A DNA stretch of 64,000 bases from NCBI RefSeq assembly GCF_014235785.1, contig NZ_CP060137.1, positions 3,782,001-3,846,000 on the forward strand, given 5' to 3'. The stretch comes from Bacillus sp. PAMC26568. Its GTDB lineage: Bacteria > Bacillota > Bacilli > Bacillales > Bacillaceae. Both the position numbers and the translations under genes were made by a program. Below the pieces are notes generated by a model that saw only the letters and a program-made list of their open reading frames with translations, was not told the origin of the DNA and did no database searches. Of the stretch, positions 7,911 to 17,051 are shown one piece after another (position 1 is the first letter of the stretch; each line of letters begins with the position of its first letter).

Positions 7911-10019
7911 CTATAGTTCTTCAATTTCAGCCTTTGCCAGAAGAGCTTCTCCTTTTCCCAATACCGAGAACCCGAACATACCTCGTTGATAGCGATCATC
8001 TTCCATAGAGAAAATCTGTTTTCCATCTATTAAAAACCGGATGAGATTTTCGCTGCAGATCACCTCAAAACGATATTCTTCTCCGTACCTCCATGTGAAA
8101 GGCACTTCAATCAGCCTTGTTAATCCAAAATCATTTACTAACAGTGAAACATTATTTTTCCCGTCAAAACCCGCTTTGTAATGGCGATAAATTCCTTCCG
8201 CCCTGAAAATCAGTGAATGGTGTTCACCGCTTAGCGGCTTTATAGTTGCTGAGTACTTATAGTTTTTTGAATAATAGTTTCCTGTAAAAGAAGAGCACTC
8301 CGTATCAGAGAAACACCTCATTTCCCCTTGTTCGAGACTCACACTCCCCATATGATGGGCAAATGGTGTGACAGACTGAAACTCAACGGCCTGCTTGCTG
8401 AAGTCAATTTTATAGCTTGATTTGCCGTAAATTTGAAACTCATCTAAATACAATTTTCCAAAGGCACGGTTTAAGAGCGGTGATGGACTTTCGATAATAA
8501 AGCCAACTTCATCAATAATTGCTCCATCTGTGTCTGGAATCGTAAACTCTATCTTGTTCCATGCCTGATTATGAAGTGGAAGAGACTCCAGTTTAATATC
8601 CATCTCATTAAAGGTGTTTCGGACATAAGGAGTTACGAGAAATTCTTCTCCCTGCCATTTATCTAAAAAGAGCTGCATGCTGACCGTTTGACCGCTGCAT
8701 GCTTTTGGGGCAAACGATGGCTTATATTTTTCATCATTAAAATCTTTCCTTCTATGAAAAGGTTTATAAAATACTTTGCTTGCCTCGCCCTCTACCATCC
8801 GATCAATAAAAACTTCGAGTGATCCCCTCGTTTGATATCCTTTATCTCTGTTATGCCTGATGAAGGTTTTGAAAGGGAAATCAGTCTGAAACCCATGTGT
8901 GGATCCTGGCAGCGTAAAGTCAAAATAGATTTGATTTTCTTTAAAGCTGCTGATCAGTCCGTTTGGAGGCGGCTGTTTTGAAAGCCTGCAGCCGAGCAGC
9001 GCAAGCTCTTTTGAAAAAGTCGGAATATCCATGATATTTAAATAGCCAGATACACTCGATAACACAATAAAATCATTGATTGGCTGCCTGTAGTGCTGCG
9101 GAATTTTTCCGATCCCATTCCACACACCAACAATCGTTCCTATCTTTCCTGCATTGCAATCTGTATCCCATCCGCACATTGCCGCGATCTCAATTGTTCT
9201 CTCAAAGTTTCCTTTTCCGTATAAAAGAGCAAGAATACAAACACCTGCATTAGGAATAATGTGGCAGACACCAGGATATTTGTCATATCCCCAATTCTCC
9301 TCTAAAAAATTTCTGCAGGCTCTGAAATCCTCAGGATGCTCCCAATGATAATCAATCACTTCATTGACTATTTTTGCGTACGTGCTATCAGATGGAATTG
9401 TTTTTAAACCGTTCACAATAACGTCCATGACGCTCTCTGCTTGAAACGCTTCAGCTATGCAGGCTGCAATAAATCTAGCGCCATATATCCCGTTTTTATC
9501 ATGTGATACGCTTGCTGCTCTGGCAGCATAATCAGCAGCACTTTCAGGATTTCCGGGGAAAAGCAGCCCCCATGTATCAACAAAAATCTGTCCGCCAATT
9601 TGCTCAGCCAATGTTAATCCATTTTTTTCTGCAGAACCCGAATGCGGCGGAAGAATACCTCTCTGCAAGTTCATATATGCCGTATGTTCCGTGCTGATTC
9701 CCTCTCCGCCCCACCAAAACATGCCGATTCCAAATCGAGTGTAATTCAGCCAGGCACGGCCGACATCTTCAGCTGTCAATTCCCGGCTCTTTGCATCATC
9801 GTAAAGGGCACGTATAAAAAAGGCAGGACCATTTGCATCATCATCAGCTGAAAATGTTTTATACTCCTTGAGGTACCCTCTCACATCTCCATAGACTTCT
9901 TCAATTCTCTCAAACGTCCATTCCAAAGGCTCAATTGGCGCACCGAGCCTTATTCCAATATTCATCCCAAGAAACCCGGCATACACCCGCTCAAGATAGT
10001 CTTTAGGGATCAAATGCAA
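7911..10019 (-). CDS. ADP-ribosylglycohydrolase with C-terminal beta-sandwich region (702 aa)
   Basis: The N-terminal half (about 1-330) is an ADP-ribosylglycohydrolase fold with acidic metal-binding motifs SADDDANGP (Asp59-61) and GWDTDCNAG (Asp285, Asp287). The C-terminal half (about 360-700) looks like one or two beta-sandwich modules of the concanavalin/DUF1080 kind, e.g. FRAEGIYRHYKAGFDG and IRFLIDGKQIF. Such modules usually bind glycans or form part of a glycoside-active enzyme. No signal peptide is evident, so it is probably cytoplasmic. The start is TTG at 10019 or 10013; spacing from GGAGAGGGG does not settle it. A terminator separates it from the binding-protein gene upstream. Confidence 0.82.
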   Translation of the reverse strand: MHLIPKDYLERVYAGFLGMNIGIRLGAPIEPLEWTFERIEEVYGDVRGYLKEYKTFSADDDANGPAFFIRALYDDAKSRELTAEDVGRAWLNYTRFGIGMFWWGGEGISTEHTAYMNLQRGILPPHSGSAEKNGLTLAEQIGGQIFVDTWGLLFPGNPESAADYAARAASVSHDKNGIYGARFIAACIAEAFQAESVMDVIVNGLKTIPSDSTYAKIVNEVIDYHWEHPEDFRACRNFLEENWGYDKYPGVCHIIPNAGVCILALLYGKGNFERTIEIAAMCGWDTDCNAGKIGTIVGVWNGIGKIPQHYRQPINDFIVLSSVSGYLNIMDIPTFSKELALLGCRLSKQPPPNGLISSFKENQIYFDFTLPGSTHGFQTDFPFKTFIRHNRDKGYQTRGSLEVFIDRMVEGEASKVFYKPFHRRKDFNDEKYKPSFAPKACSGQTVSMQLFLDKWQGEEFLVTPYVRNTFNEMDIKLESLPLHNQAWNKIEFTIPDTDGAIIDEVGFIIESPSPLLNRAFGKLYLDEFQIYGKSSYKIDFSKQAVEFQSVTPFAHHMGSVSLEQGEMRCFSDTECSSFTGNYYSKNYKYSATIKPLSGEHHSLIFRAEGIYRHYKAGFDGKNNVSLLVNDFGLTRLIEVPFTWRYGEEYRFEVICSENLIRFLIDGKQIFSMEDDRYQRGMFGFSVLGKGEALLAKAEIEEL

Positions 10020-10104
10020 TTCCCCTCTCCATTTCAGTTTCGCTGCAGCTCCTGTTGTTCTTTCTAACTTACGTCTGGAGATCGGCTATCATTCTATCTT
10101 TTTA

Positions 10105-10141
10105 AAAAAGAGAGACCCAGAAATCAGAATCTCTCTCTTTT
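10105..10141 (-). terminator. internal terminator after the binding-protein gene
   Basis: Read leftward, AGAGAGATT and GGTCTCTCT form a stem followed by a T run. It lies between the transporter part and the hydrolase/regulator part of the cluster and may reduce read-through rather than stop it. Confidence 0.75.
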
Positions 10142-10142
10142 A

Positions 10143-11600
10143 CTAGTTTAATTTTTTATTGGCGTATTCTGTAATCTCTTTCCCTCCCGCAGCATTCCAT
10201 TCTTTTACGAATGCTTCAAAATCATCAATTGGACGTTTCCCTGTAATAATGTCCGTTGCATATTCTTTATAAAGATTTTCTATTGCGTCCCAATTGGCAA
10301 TATACTCCTCAGGCAAAATGAAGAGATTATCCTCTTGGTAGAATTCACTCACTAACCTTAACGATTCTTCTGCAGCTTCCCCAAGAAGCGGTTTTTTCAG
10401 CGGCTTTTCAGGTTCAAATTCAGATGGCTCCCAGAATCTTGCAAACCATTGGTCATAATACGTATTCGTAAGATCGATCTGTCCATCCGTTACCTTATAA
10501 TGCTCTCCTTCAAACCCAAGACGGTCAATCATTTGTCCTTTAGGGCTTGCCAGATAATCAAGAATTTTGAACGCAAGCTCCTTTTTCTCTGATTGAGAAG
10601 AAAGGGCAACCCCTCTTGATTCTTTCGTTATATCTGTCACGCCAAATCCTTGACCTTCTCCTTTAGCTGGCGGCAAAACCTTTACTCCAGTATGATCTCC
10701 ATTTGTCTGCATCATTTTCCCGTTGTATATATCTACGACTTTGCCTGCAGTTCCAACAATCACGCCGGCTTCACCGTCATAAAAAGCTTTTTCTTTAGTA
10801 TCCCATTCTTTCGTAATATAAGCTGGGTCAAGCAATCCTTCCTTATATAATTTTTGATAGAATGCAAGCTTCTCCTTTTCCTGATTCGAGACTTTGTAAT
10901 ACTCAAATTTGCTGTCGTTGTTCAGCCATGAAGAAGTAATTCCAAAAGACATGTTAAAAATCGCATTCAGTTCTTCAAGATCTCCTGCTGCGGTAAAAGC
11001 ATACCCCGGTTTCCCCGTACCGCCAGGAGGATTGGTTTTTAATTCTTTAAAGAAATTATAGTAATTTTCGATTGTCGGATCTGCCGCCAAAGCTTCAGAT
11101 GTTTCCATTTTTTCAAACCAATCGCCTCTGATAACAGGTGTTTTCTGTGAAAGAGGCTTAACCCAGAGCAAAAATGGATAGTTTTCTAATCGTTTTTTAT
11201 TCCATGGTTCCAGACTGTGCTTCAAATACTTTGATTTTTCAATATGTGGAGTTAAATCTTCAAGCAAATCCTGATCTGCAATCTGCTGATCACCGCCTTG
11301 AAAATAAATGATGTCCGGAATGTCCCCGCTAAGCAGCAATAAGTTCAGCTTCTCAGCATAGTTTCCCTGCGGCATTTCAACCAATTCAAAGTTCACATTC
11401 AGTTTTTCATCTGCTTTTAACCCCTTTTCAAGGGCATCAAAGTAAGCAACTGAAGCTGGGTTTGACGGATTTTCATCCTTCATGACGATGCGAATGGTTG
11501 TCGATCCATCCTTGTTCTTTTCTGTCGTTTCTGTTTTTTCTGAGCAGCCTGCAGAAAATGCGAATAGACTTGCGATCATCACCAGCATGATTTTCTTCAT
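10143..11600 (-). CDS. ABC importer substrate-binding lipoprotein
   Basis: Extracellular binding protein of 485 residues, of the large LplA/YtcQ type found with LplB/LplC-like permeases. It has a lipoprotein signal with lipobox FSAGC and lipidation at Cys19. The mature part begins with a polar linker and continues as a family 1-like solute-binding domain (IRIVMKDENPSNPASVAYF, DIPDIIYFQGGDQQI). It lies 20 bases downstream of the second permease gene, in the same leftward operon. Its genetic partners suggest a ribosyl or nucleoside-like ligand, but the sequence does not identify one. Confidence 0.87.
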   Translation of the reverse strand: MKKIMLVMIASLFAFSAGCSEKTETTEKNKDGSTTIRIVMKDENPSNPASVAYFDALEKGLKADEKLNVNFELVEMPQGNYAEKLNLLLLSGDIPDIIYFQGGDQQIADQDLLEDLTPHIEKSKYLKHSLEPWNKKRLENYPFLLWVKPLSQKTPVIRGDWFEKMETSEALAADPTIENYYNFFKELKTNPPGGTGKPGYAFTAAGDLEELNAIFNMSFGITSSWLNNDSKFEYYKVSNQEKEKLAFYQKLYKEGLLDPAYITKEWDTKEKAFYDGEAGVIVGTAGKVVDIYNGKMMQTNGDHTGVKVLPPAKGEGQGFGVTDITKESRGVALSSQSEKKELAFKILDYLASPKGQMIDRLGFEGEHYKVTDGQIDLTNTYYDQWFARFWEPSEFEPEKPLKKPLLGEAAEESLRLVSEFYQEDNLFILPEEYIANWDAIENLYKEYATDIITGKRPIDDFEAFVKEWNAAGGKEITEYANKKLN

Positions 11601-11620
11601 GGAAATCCTCCTTAAAAGAT

Positions 11621-12499
11621 CTAATCCTTGACTCCGCCCTCAAGCGCCCCTTTCGCATAAAACCTGAGAATGAAAGGATACATGATTAAGAGCGGTACAA
11701 TGGCAAGCATGATTGTTCCTGCCTGTAATGATGCAAAATCAAGACTTGCTACACTTTTATACTCTAAAAGCGTTTGTACGCCCACTAATGAGGCGTTATC
11801 ACGCTCAACAACGAATTGCCTCAGAACGAGCTGCAGCGGCCACTTTCCTGGGTCTGTTAAGTAAATAGACGCTCTGAAAAACTCATTCCAATGAAAAACG
11901 GCATAAAACAAACCTAAAGTTGCAAGCGACGGTTTGGACAGCGGCAGCATGATTCTGAAAAAGATGTTTAAATGGCCGGCCCCGTCAATACGGGCTGCCT
12001 CCAGAATGCTCTCAGGCACATCTTCAAAAAACCTCATCATAATAAATAAGTAATAAACATTGACCGCTTTATAGAGAATGAGAGATAAATAGGAATCCAA
12101 TAAACCAAGATCCTTCACAACTAAATATTCTGGAATAAGTCCTGGTTCAAACACCATGATGATAATCAGAATGACCATAAAGAATCTTCTGCCGACTAAT
12201 CTTTTTCTTGTCAAAACATAGGCAGCAAGCGCTGTCAGCAGCAGATTCAGCAATGTCCCAATAACAGTAATAAAGATAGAGTTGAATAAGCTTTTTACAA
12301 TCAGCGGATTGGAAAGCAGAATCTGATAATTTATCAGAGAAAATCCTTTAGGAATGAGAGAGAGCCCATTCATCTTGTGAGCATTTTCAGGTGCAGTAAG
12401 GGAAAGCGCGAGCAGGTTAAGAATTGGGATTATCATTGTAAGCGTTATCAAAAATAGACCTGTATAGAGCAGGATTTTAGTTAATTTGAACGTTTTCAT
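11621..12499 (-). CDS. ABC importer permease, LplC/YtcP type
   Basis: Integral membrane subunit of 292 residues with about six transmembrane helices. The cytoplasmic EAA motif is EAARIDGAGHLNIFFRIMLP, which docks on the ATPase. The ATG at 12499 is preceded by AGGAGG; an earlier codon at 12520 would place that site inside the gene. It follows the other permease by 10 bases. No ATPase gene is present in the cluster, as is common for MsmX-served importers in Bacillus. Confidence 0.88.
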   Translation of the reverse strand: MKTFKLTKILLYTGLFLITLTMIIPILNLLALSLTAPENAHKMNGLSLIPKGFSLINYQILLSNPLIVKSLFNSIFITVIGTLLNLLLTALAAYVLTRKRLVGRRFFMVILIIIMVFEPGLIPEYLVVKDLGLLDSYLSLILYKAVNVYYLFIMMRFFEDVPESILEAARIDGAGHLNIFFRIMLPLSKPSLATLGLFYAVFHWNEFFRASIYLTDPGKWPLQLVLRQFVVERDNASLVGVQTLLEYKSVASLDFASLQAGTIMLAIVPLLIMYPFILRFYAKGALEGGVKD

Positions 12500-12509
12500 A
12501 GAATCCTCC

Positions 12510-13415
12510 TCACCATACACCTTTTCCAGTTAATCGTTTTGCAAGCAAATGTGTCCCGAAAATCAGGACGACCCCGATTGCCCCTTTAAAAAGGCTTGCT
12601 GCCGTTGCATATGCATATTGCCCGTTTAAGATCCCGATCCGGTAAACGTACGTATCCAGAATATCAACAACACTGATGACAGAATCATTCATAAAGTTAA
12701 TCACTTGATCAAAGCCGGCATTCATAAAGAAACCTAAATTCAAGATAAATACCGTGATGATGGTGCTGCTCATTTCAGGCAAAGTGATATATCTCATTTG
12801 CTGCAGACCTGAAGCTCCGTCCATCCTTGCCGCTTCATACAACGAAGGGCTGATTTTCATAATGGCTGCCAAATAAATGATTGAATCCCAGCCGGCGCTT
12901 CTCCACATCTCTGAAAAGACTAAAACCCAGCGTATTTGATCTTTGCTTGTCATGTAATCCAAAGAAGGAAGCTGGAAAAAATTCCGGATGACATTCACAC
13001 CTCCGTCTATTGGACTCAGAAGACTGATCCATATTCCTGCAATCACGACCCACGATAGGAAATGAGGCAGGTAAACAATGGATTGAACATATTTCCGGTA
13101 ATGATGATTTCTTACTTCGTGGATGAGCAAGGAAAGGAGGATTGGAATCGGAAAAACGAAAATAATTTTCATCGAACTGATGATGATTGTATTTTTCAGC
13201 ACAGAGAAGAACGCTGGTGAATCAAACAATACCTCAAAATGCTTTAATCCGACCCATACATTGTCCCCGATGATGCGGTAATCCTGAAAGGCAAGTTTCA
13301 TGCCGATAAGAGGAACGATGTGAAAGATGCCGAAATACAGGAAAGCCGGCAAAATCATGAAGTATAAAACCCATTCCTTTCGCATGAGGGCAATATTGTG
13401 TTTAAGCTTCATCAT
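12510..13415 (-). CDS. ABC importer permease, LplB/YteP type
   Basis: Integral membrane subunit of 301 residues with six predicted helices and the EAA-loop sequence EAARMDGASGLQQMRYITLP. I chose the ATG at 13415 because AAAAAAGG lies 6 bases upstream; the ATG at 13439 lies deep in the ribokinase gene with no ribosome site. The start overlaps the end of the ribokinase gene by 14 bases, which indicates translational coupling. It pairs with the downstream permease to form the channel. Confidence 0.87.
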   Translation of the reverse strand: MMKLKHNIALMRKEWVLYFMILPAFLYFGIFHIVPLIGMKLAFQDYRIIGDNVWVGLKHFEVLFDSPAFFSVLKNTIIISSMKIIFVFPIPILLSLLIHEVRNHHYRKYVQSIVYLPHFLSWVVIAGIWISLLSPIDGGVNVIRNFFQLPSLDYMTSKDQIRWVLVFSEMWRSAGWDSIIYLAAIMKISPSLYEAARMDGASGLQQMRYITLPEMSSTIITVFILNLGFFMNAGFDQVINFMNDSVISVVDILDTYVYRIGILNGQYAYATAASLFKGAIGVVLIFGTHLLAKRLTGKGVW

Positions 13416-14307
13416 CAGATACCTTTTTTCTGTATTCATTACACTCTGCTAAGGTCGGCATGCCGCTTTGCGCTCCCTTTTTTTCTACACTTAGCCCTGC
13501 TGCTATAGCTGCAAATCGGATCGCTTCTTTTACTGGCAAGCCATCAGAAATGGCGTAAGAAAATGCACCAGCGAACGTATCTCCTGCGCCAGTGGTATCA
13601 ACAGGATTCACAATAATAGATGGGATTGTTTCAATCTCTTCCCCGTTAAAAAAAGTCACGCCTTTTTCACCTTTTGTAATCAGCAGCTTATTTGGATATC
13701 GTTTTAAGGCTGCATCTTCTGATAATGTACCTCCGAAAATAATTTCCGCCTCATATTCATTTGGAAGCAGATAGGTCACCTTGCTTATCAGCTCTTCACA
13801 TAAGTGAACGGCTGGAGCAGGATTTAATACAATTGTTTTGTTATGTTCATATAGTTCTTCAACCAAGTATTCTATTGAAGGTAAGGGTATTTCCATTGAA
13901 AGTAAGATGACATCCGCATTTAATATAGCATTCATGCTAGATTTCAAATAGGCTTCATCTGTTTTTTCGTTAGCCCCGGGTACGACAATAATTCGGTTAT
14001 GGGCATTGCAGATTTCAATTAATGCGCAGCCTGTAGGAACGTCTGAACGCTTTTGCAGACTGAATGTGCTGACCCTATCATTTTTCAATTGCCTCTCCAG
14101 CATATGTCCATGCTGATCGTCACCGATTGTGCCAAAAATCTCGATGTCCCCTCCTAATCTCGCTCCTGCTACTGCCTGGTTTGCGCCCTTTCCTCCCGGG
14201 TACATGGAAAAATCCTTGCCAATGACCGTTTCTCCCATTTTTGGAGAGACATCTGTTACTGCAACAAGATCGATATTTAAACTGCCGACAACTGCTATCT
14301 TATTCAT
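13402..14307 (-). CDS. ribokinase-type PfkB sugar kinase
   Basis: Cytoplasmic ATP-dependent kinase of 301 residues. PfkB signatures are present: GGKGANQAVAGARLGG (about 38-53) and DTTGAGDTFAGAF near residue 240, which carries the catalytic Asp and anion hole. The N-terminus IAVVGSLNIDLVAVTD is typical of ribokinase. It probably phosphorylates ribose or another pentosyl group released by the ADP-ribosylglycohydrolases. It lies between the DUF4387 gene and the permeases. No rbsD or rbsABC genes are present, so I do not assign rbsK. Confidence 0.85.
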   Translation of the reverse strand: MNKIAVVGSLNIDLVAVTDVSPKMGETVIGKDFSMYPGGKGANQAVAGARLGGDIEIFGTIGDDQHGHMLERQLKNDRVSTFSLQKRSDVPTGCALIEICNAHNRIIVVPGANEKTDEAYLKSSMNAILNADVILLSMEIPLPSIEYLVEELYEHNKTIVLNPAPAVHLCEELISKVTYLLPNEYEAEIIFGGTLSEDAALKRYPNKLLITKGEKGVTFFNGEEIETIPSIIVNPVDTTGAGDTFAGAFSYAISDGLPVKEAIRFAAIAAGLSVEKKGAQSGMPTLAECNEYRKKVSDDEA

Positions 14308-14322
14308 TTTCCGGCTCTCTCC

Positions 14323-14634
14323 TTAATCGATTTCAAGGTTCATTAAGGGCGCATGCTGCTGTGCGCCATATACATCCCGGTCGAAAACTGCACCAGAAGA
14401 AATGCTTCTGTAAAAGGTCACCTTAAACCCTAATGCCTGATCAAAAAAAACGATATGCTTCAGCTGTTCTGCCCGAAGATTATAAAGTCTGCAAATACTG
14501 GATTCATTAATTTTATTTGAATTTTTCACGTGAAAATAGTGCTCTCTGCAGCTGAAAAGAACATCTAATGTAATCTCAAATGGACCCGAATTCTTGCTTC
14601 TAAGGACCTTTGAATATTCTCCTAAAGACGTCAT
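14323..14634 (-). CDS. DUF4387 protein, small partner of AtuA-like protein
   Basis: Small protein of 103 residues with family landmarks: VLRSKNSGPFEITLDVLF near the N-terminus and DRDVYGAQQHAPL near the C-terminus. DUF4387 proteins are normally encoded beside, or fused to, AtuA-type (DUF1446) proteins and probably form one complex with them. The ATG overlaps the AtuA stop by 4 bases, which supports a stoichiometric partnership. The biochemical role is not established. Confidence 0.82.
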   Translation of the reverse strand: MTSLGEYSKVLRSKNSGPFEITLDVLFSCREHYFHVKNSNKINESSICRLYNLRAEQLKHIVFFDQALGFKVTFYRSISSGAVFDRDVYGAQQHAPLMNLEID

Positions 14635-15986
14635 ATAACCTCCAAATGAAACGGCATTTCACCTTTATTCAGTTTCATAAGATGATAGATTGAGAATTCA
14701 TAGACGGGACCAAAATCAATATCGCTTGGAGCAAAAGGAAAGGCCAGATTTCCCGCTGTAGACTTTCTTCCCTCATAACCGTAATGCAAAAAAGTAGAAC
14801 GCACCGAAGCACATATGCTGCTGGCTATTTCCTGAGTGTCGGCAACAACCTCAAAAACAAGTCCGATTTCGTAGCCTGAAAAGAATTCTGTCTCTTTTTC
14901 TCCTAAAACTCCATTTTTGCCATAGTTATAAAAATTGATTTTGTAGGAATCCTTTGAGATATCATTGTAATGCAGGATTACTTCTTCTTTCACTATCTCT
15001 TCAATATCTTCGATGCTTTTAATCAGGACTGGGTCGCGGATACCTGCAATCACAATTGTTCTGTATGCTGTTTTTCTTGCTCCTTCCAGCTTTACATAAT
15101 AGTCATTTGAAGGAATGAATTTACTCTTTGATACTTCAACAACTCCTTCATCGGCTTCTATGAATTCACATTGTGATAAATCCAGTAAAAATCCCGGTCC
15201 CTGAAGAAGATATGGATGATCCTTTTCATAAAACGTGTGTGCAGCTACACTTATTGTGCTGCACTTTCTTTGAGGATTCGTTGCCTGAACTGTAAAGGAG
15301 TCTTTTTTAATTGTTCCAATAATACAATCTTTCGTCGTTCCTGGCTCTGCACATAAAGCACCGCATTCTAATATTTTCCCTAAGTGATAGGAGAGGCCGG
15401 CATCCATTCCGTGGTAAATACCGACTGCCGCAAATGGAGATGGATCAAAGGCTCTGCCGCATACAATAATCTCACATTGCTGCTGCAAGGCTTCTACTAT
15501 TTGCTCATGACCCATTTGAGCCACGATAGAATGAGTCTCAGAAATGGAACTGACACTTAATTCTGGAACGTTCGGACTCATTTTTACAATCCTTCCATCT
15601 TTTAAGGCTATTTTGACGCTATCTTTTTCAAAATCTGCCCAGATTACGGCCATTTTCGGCTTTGCTTTTTTTTCTGACAGGAATTCATGAATAATGTCCA
15701 ATGTCCATTCCACATGAGGCCTGGCACCAGCTCCTCCAGCTGAACCAATAATGAGCGGAACTTTATTGTTTAAACTTGCCTCAATGAGGAGTCCTAAATC
15801 TCTCTTCACTGCCCGTTTTGAAACAATACCCACACCAGCTCCTAATTTATGAGGTCCTGCGTCTGTCGAACCTGCATCTACCACGATAGCATTGGGCTTT
15901 TTTTTCATGCCAGCCTGGAGAGATTCTATTGGAAAACCATATCCGAGCATTCCGCATGGTGACAGGATCTTGATTTCATTGCTCAT
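14631..15986 (-). CDS. AtuA-family (DUF1446) protein
   Basis: Protein of 451 residues, similar over its length to 'acyclic terpene utilization AtuA' family proteins. Landmarks are VVDAGSTDAGPHKLGAG near residue 35, IIGSAGGAGARPHVEW and CGRAFDPSPFAAVG. The family's reaction is not firmly known, and terpene catabolism should not be inferred from the name. It is the first gene of the leftward cluster, directly downstream of the operator-bearing promoter, and is coupled to DUF4387 by a 4-base overlap. Association with ADP-ribosylglycohydrolases and a ribokinase suggests it processes the aglycone or a sugar-acid intermediate. Confidence 0.8.
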   Translation of the reverse strand: MSNEIKILSPCGMLGYGFPIESLQAGMKKKPNAIVVDAGSTDAGPHKLGAGVGIVSKRAVKRDLGLLIEASLNNKVPLIIGSAGGAGARPHVEWTLDIIHEFLSEKKAKPKMAVIWADFEKDSVKIALKDGRIVKMSPNVPELSVSSISETHSIVAQMGHEQIVEALQQQCEIIVCGRAFDPSPFAAVGIYHGMDAGLSYHLGKILECGALCAEPGTTKDCIIGTIKKDSFTVQATNPQRKCSTISVAAHTFYEKDHPYLLQGPGFLLDLSQCEFIEADEGVVEVSKSKFIPSNDYYVKLEGARKTAYRTIVIAGIRDPVLIKSIEDIEEIVKEEVILHYNDISKDSYKINFYNYGKNGVLGEKETEFFSGYEIGLVFEVVADTQEIASSICASVRSTFLHYGYEGRKSTAGNLAFPFAPSDIDFGPVYEFSIYHLMKLNKGEMPFHLEVI

Positions 15987-16035
15987 TACATCCCCCTGAA
16001 TATGCCTTTATTAACAAGGCTTTCTTCCACTACCA

Positions 16036-16064
16036 ACTATATGTAACCGGTTACACATTATGAA
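16036..16064 (-). promoter_or_regulatory. cluster promoter with LacI-type operator
   Basis: Reading leftward, -35 TTCATA (16059-16064) and -10 TATAGT (16036-16041) flank a 17-base spacer. That spacer contains the perfect 14-bp palindrome TGTAACCGGTTACA (16042-16055). A central CG with TGTAA arms is characteristic of LacI-family operators. Its position should block initiation of the AtuA-to-hydrolase cluster. The LacI gene at 6855-7889 is the obvious candidate regulator. Confidence 0.78.
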
Positions 16065-16155
16065 TAAAACCTAATGGATTTTTATGGGTATATTAATGTT
16101 TTTTAAATATTCAGTGTTTTAAAAGTGCTACATTCTTAAAGTAGTTCAGGGGATG

Positions 16156-16860
16156 TTATGAATAGAAAAACAATTGAAGTTTTCCTTGCTTATCCATTGT
16201 GCCAAGCAGTATTTCTTTCACTTTTTTCTGATGTACGTTGGTTAATTGGGAGGTTAACCATTCTTCGTCCTTCCCTAATCGATGAAGTTCTGTTTTGTTG
16301 ATGCTGCCTTCCCTAATTATGGTTACAGGCAGTTCAAATGGACTGACAGATACGTTTAAATCAAGGTTTGTAACCGTTTGATGGTCCGCTTTTAAAAAAA
16401 ATGAAATCTTGCCGTCTGATTCGAAAAGAGCAAGCGCCACTTTTTCAGGATCATCAATCTGCTGCTTGCGGAGTTCTGAGAGCAGATCTTCAATTGTTAT
16501 TCTTGCTTTTGCCAAGGATTTATAATAAATCTCTCCGTTTTTAATCAACGGAAACGCAGGCGGATCAAGTAACATGCGGAACGAGTGCCACTTCAGGCTA
16601 ATAAAAATTCCGGTAATATATAAAATAACCAGAACGCTCATCGTGATCATCGAACCTTTAAGTCCTAAGCTCTCATCTGAAAGTGGATGAGCCATTATAT
16701 TGCCAATGATTAGTGCCATAATAAAATCAAGCAGCCGAAGCTGGGCGATTGATCTCTGGCCCATAATTTTTGCAATCAATGCCAAAAAGAAAAAGGTAAT
16801 GACAGCTCTTAACGCCCATTGAATGGATGTTAGAGTTTCCTGGCCATGAAAAAAATCCAT
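16156..16860 (-). CDS. DUF421 membrane protein (YetF/YrbG type)
   Basis: Protein of about 234 residues with three N-terminal transmembrane helices (about 15-100) and a soluble C-terminal DUF421 domain, with landmarks MGQRSIAQLRLLDFI and ARITIEDLLSELR. The molecular role of the family is unclear; some Bacillus members are spore or envelope proteins. The ATG at 16860 is preferred over a GTG at 16869 because GGGAAGTG spaces better to it. It is a single gene, divergent from yhdB and not part of the catabolic cluster next to it. Confidence 0.82.
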   Translation of the reverse strand: MDFFHGQETLTSIQWALRAVITFFFLALIAKIMGQRSIAQLRLLDFIMALIIGNIMAHPLSDESLGLKGSMITMSVLVILYITGIFISLKWHSFRMLLDPPAFPLIKNGEIYYKSLAKARITIEDLLSELRKQQIDDPEKVALALFESDGKISFFLKADHQTVTNLDLNVSVSPFELPVTIIREGSINKTELHRLGKDEEWLTSQLTNVHQKKVKEILLGTMDKQGKLQLFFYS

Positions 16861-17051
16861 TCTTTTCACTTCCCAAACAGGTGTTTATTGAATATCTTCT
16901 CCTAAATCGTACTGGATATGAGCTATTTTCAAGTCAATTATGTCGGGGAAACACTTCCAAGCTGATGGATGGTGGTTCTCCAACTTTTACACAGCAAATC
17001 TTCGTCAGTTTCACACAAAATAAACATATCTCCTTCAAGGGAGGAATGTTT

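Noticed and set aside
13402-15986. Assigning the cluster to terpene catabolism because of the AtuA name
   Set aside because: The other required acyclic-terpene genes (carboxylase, CoA ligase, dehydrogenases) are absent; AtuA/DUF1446 is a broad family.
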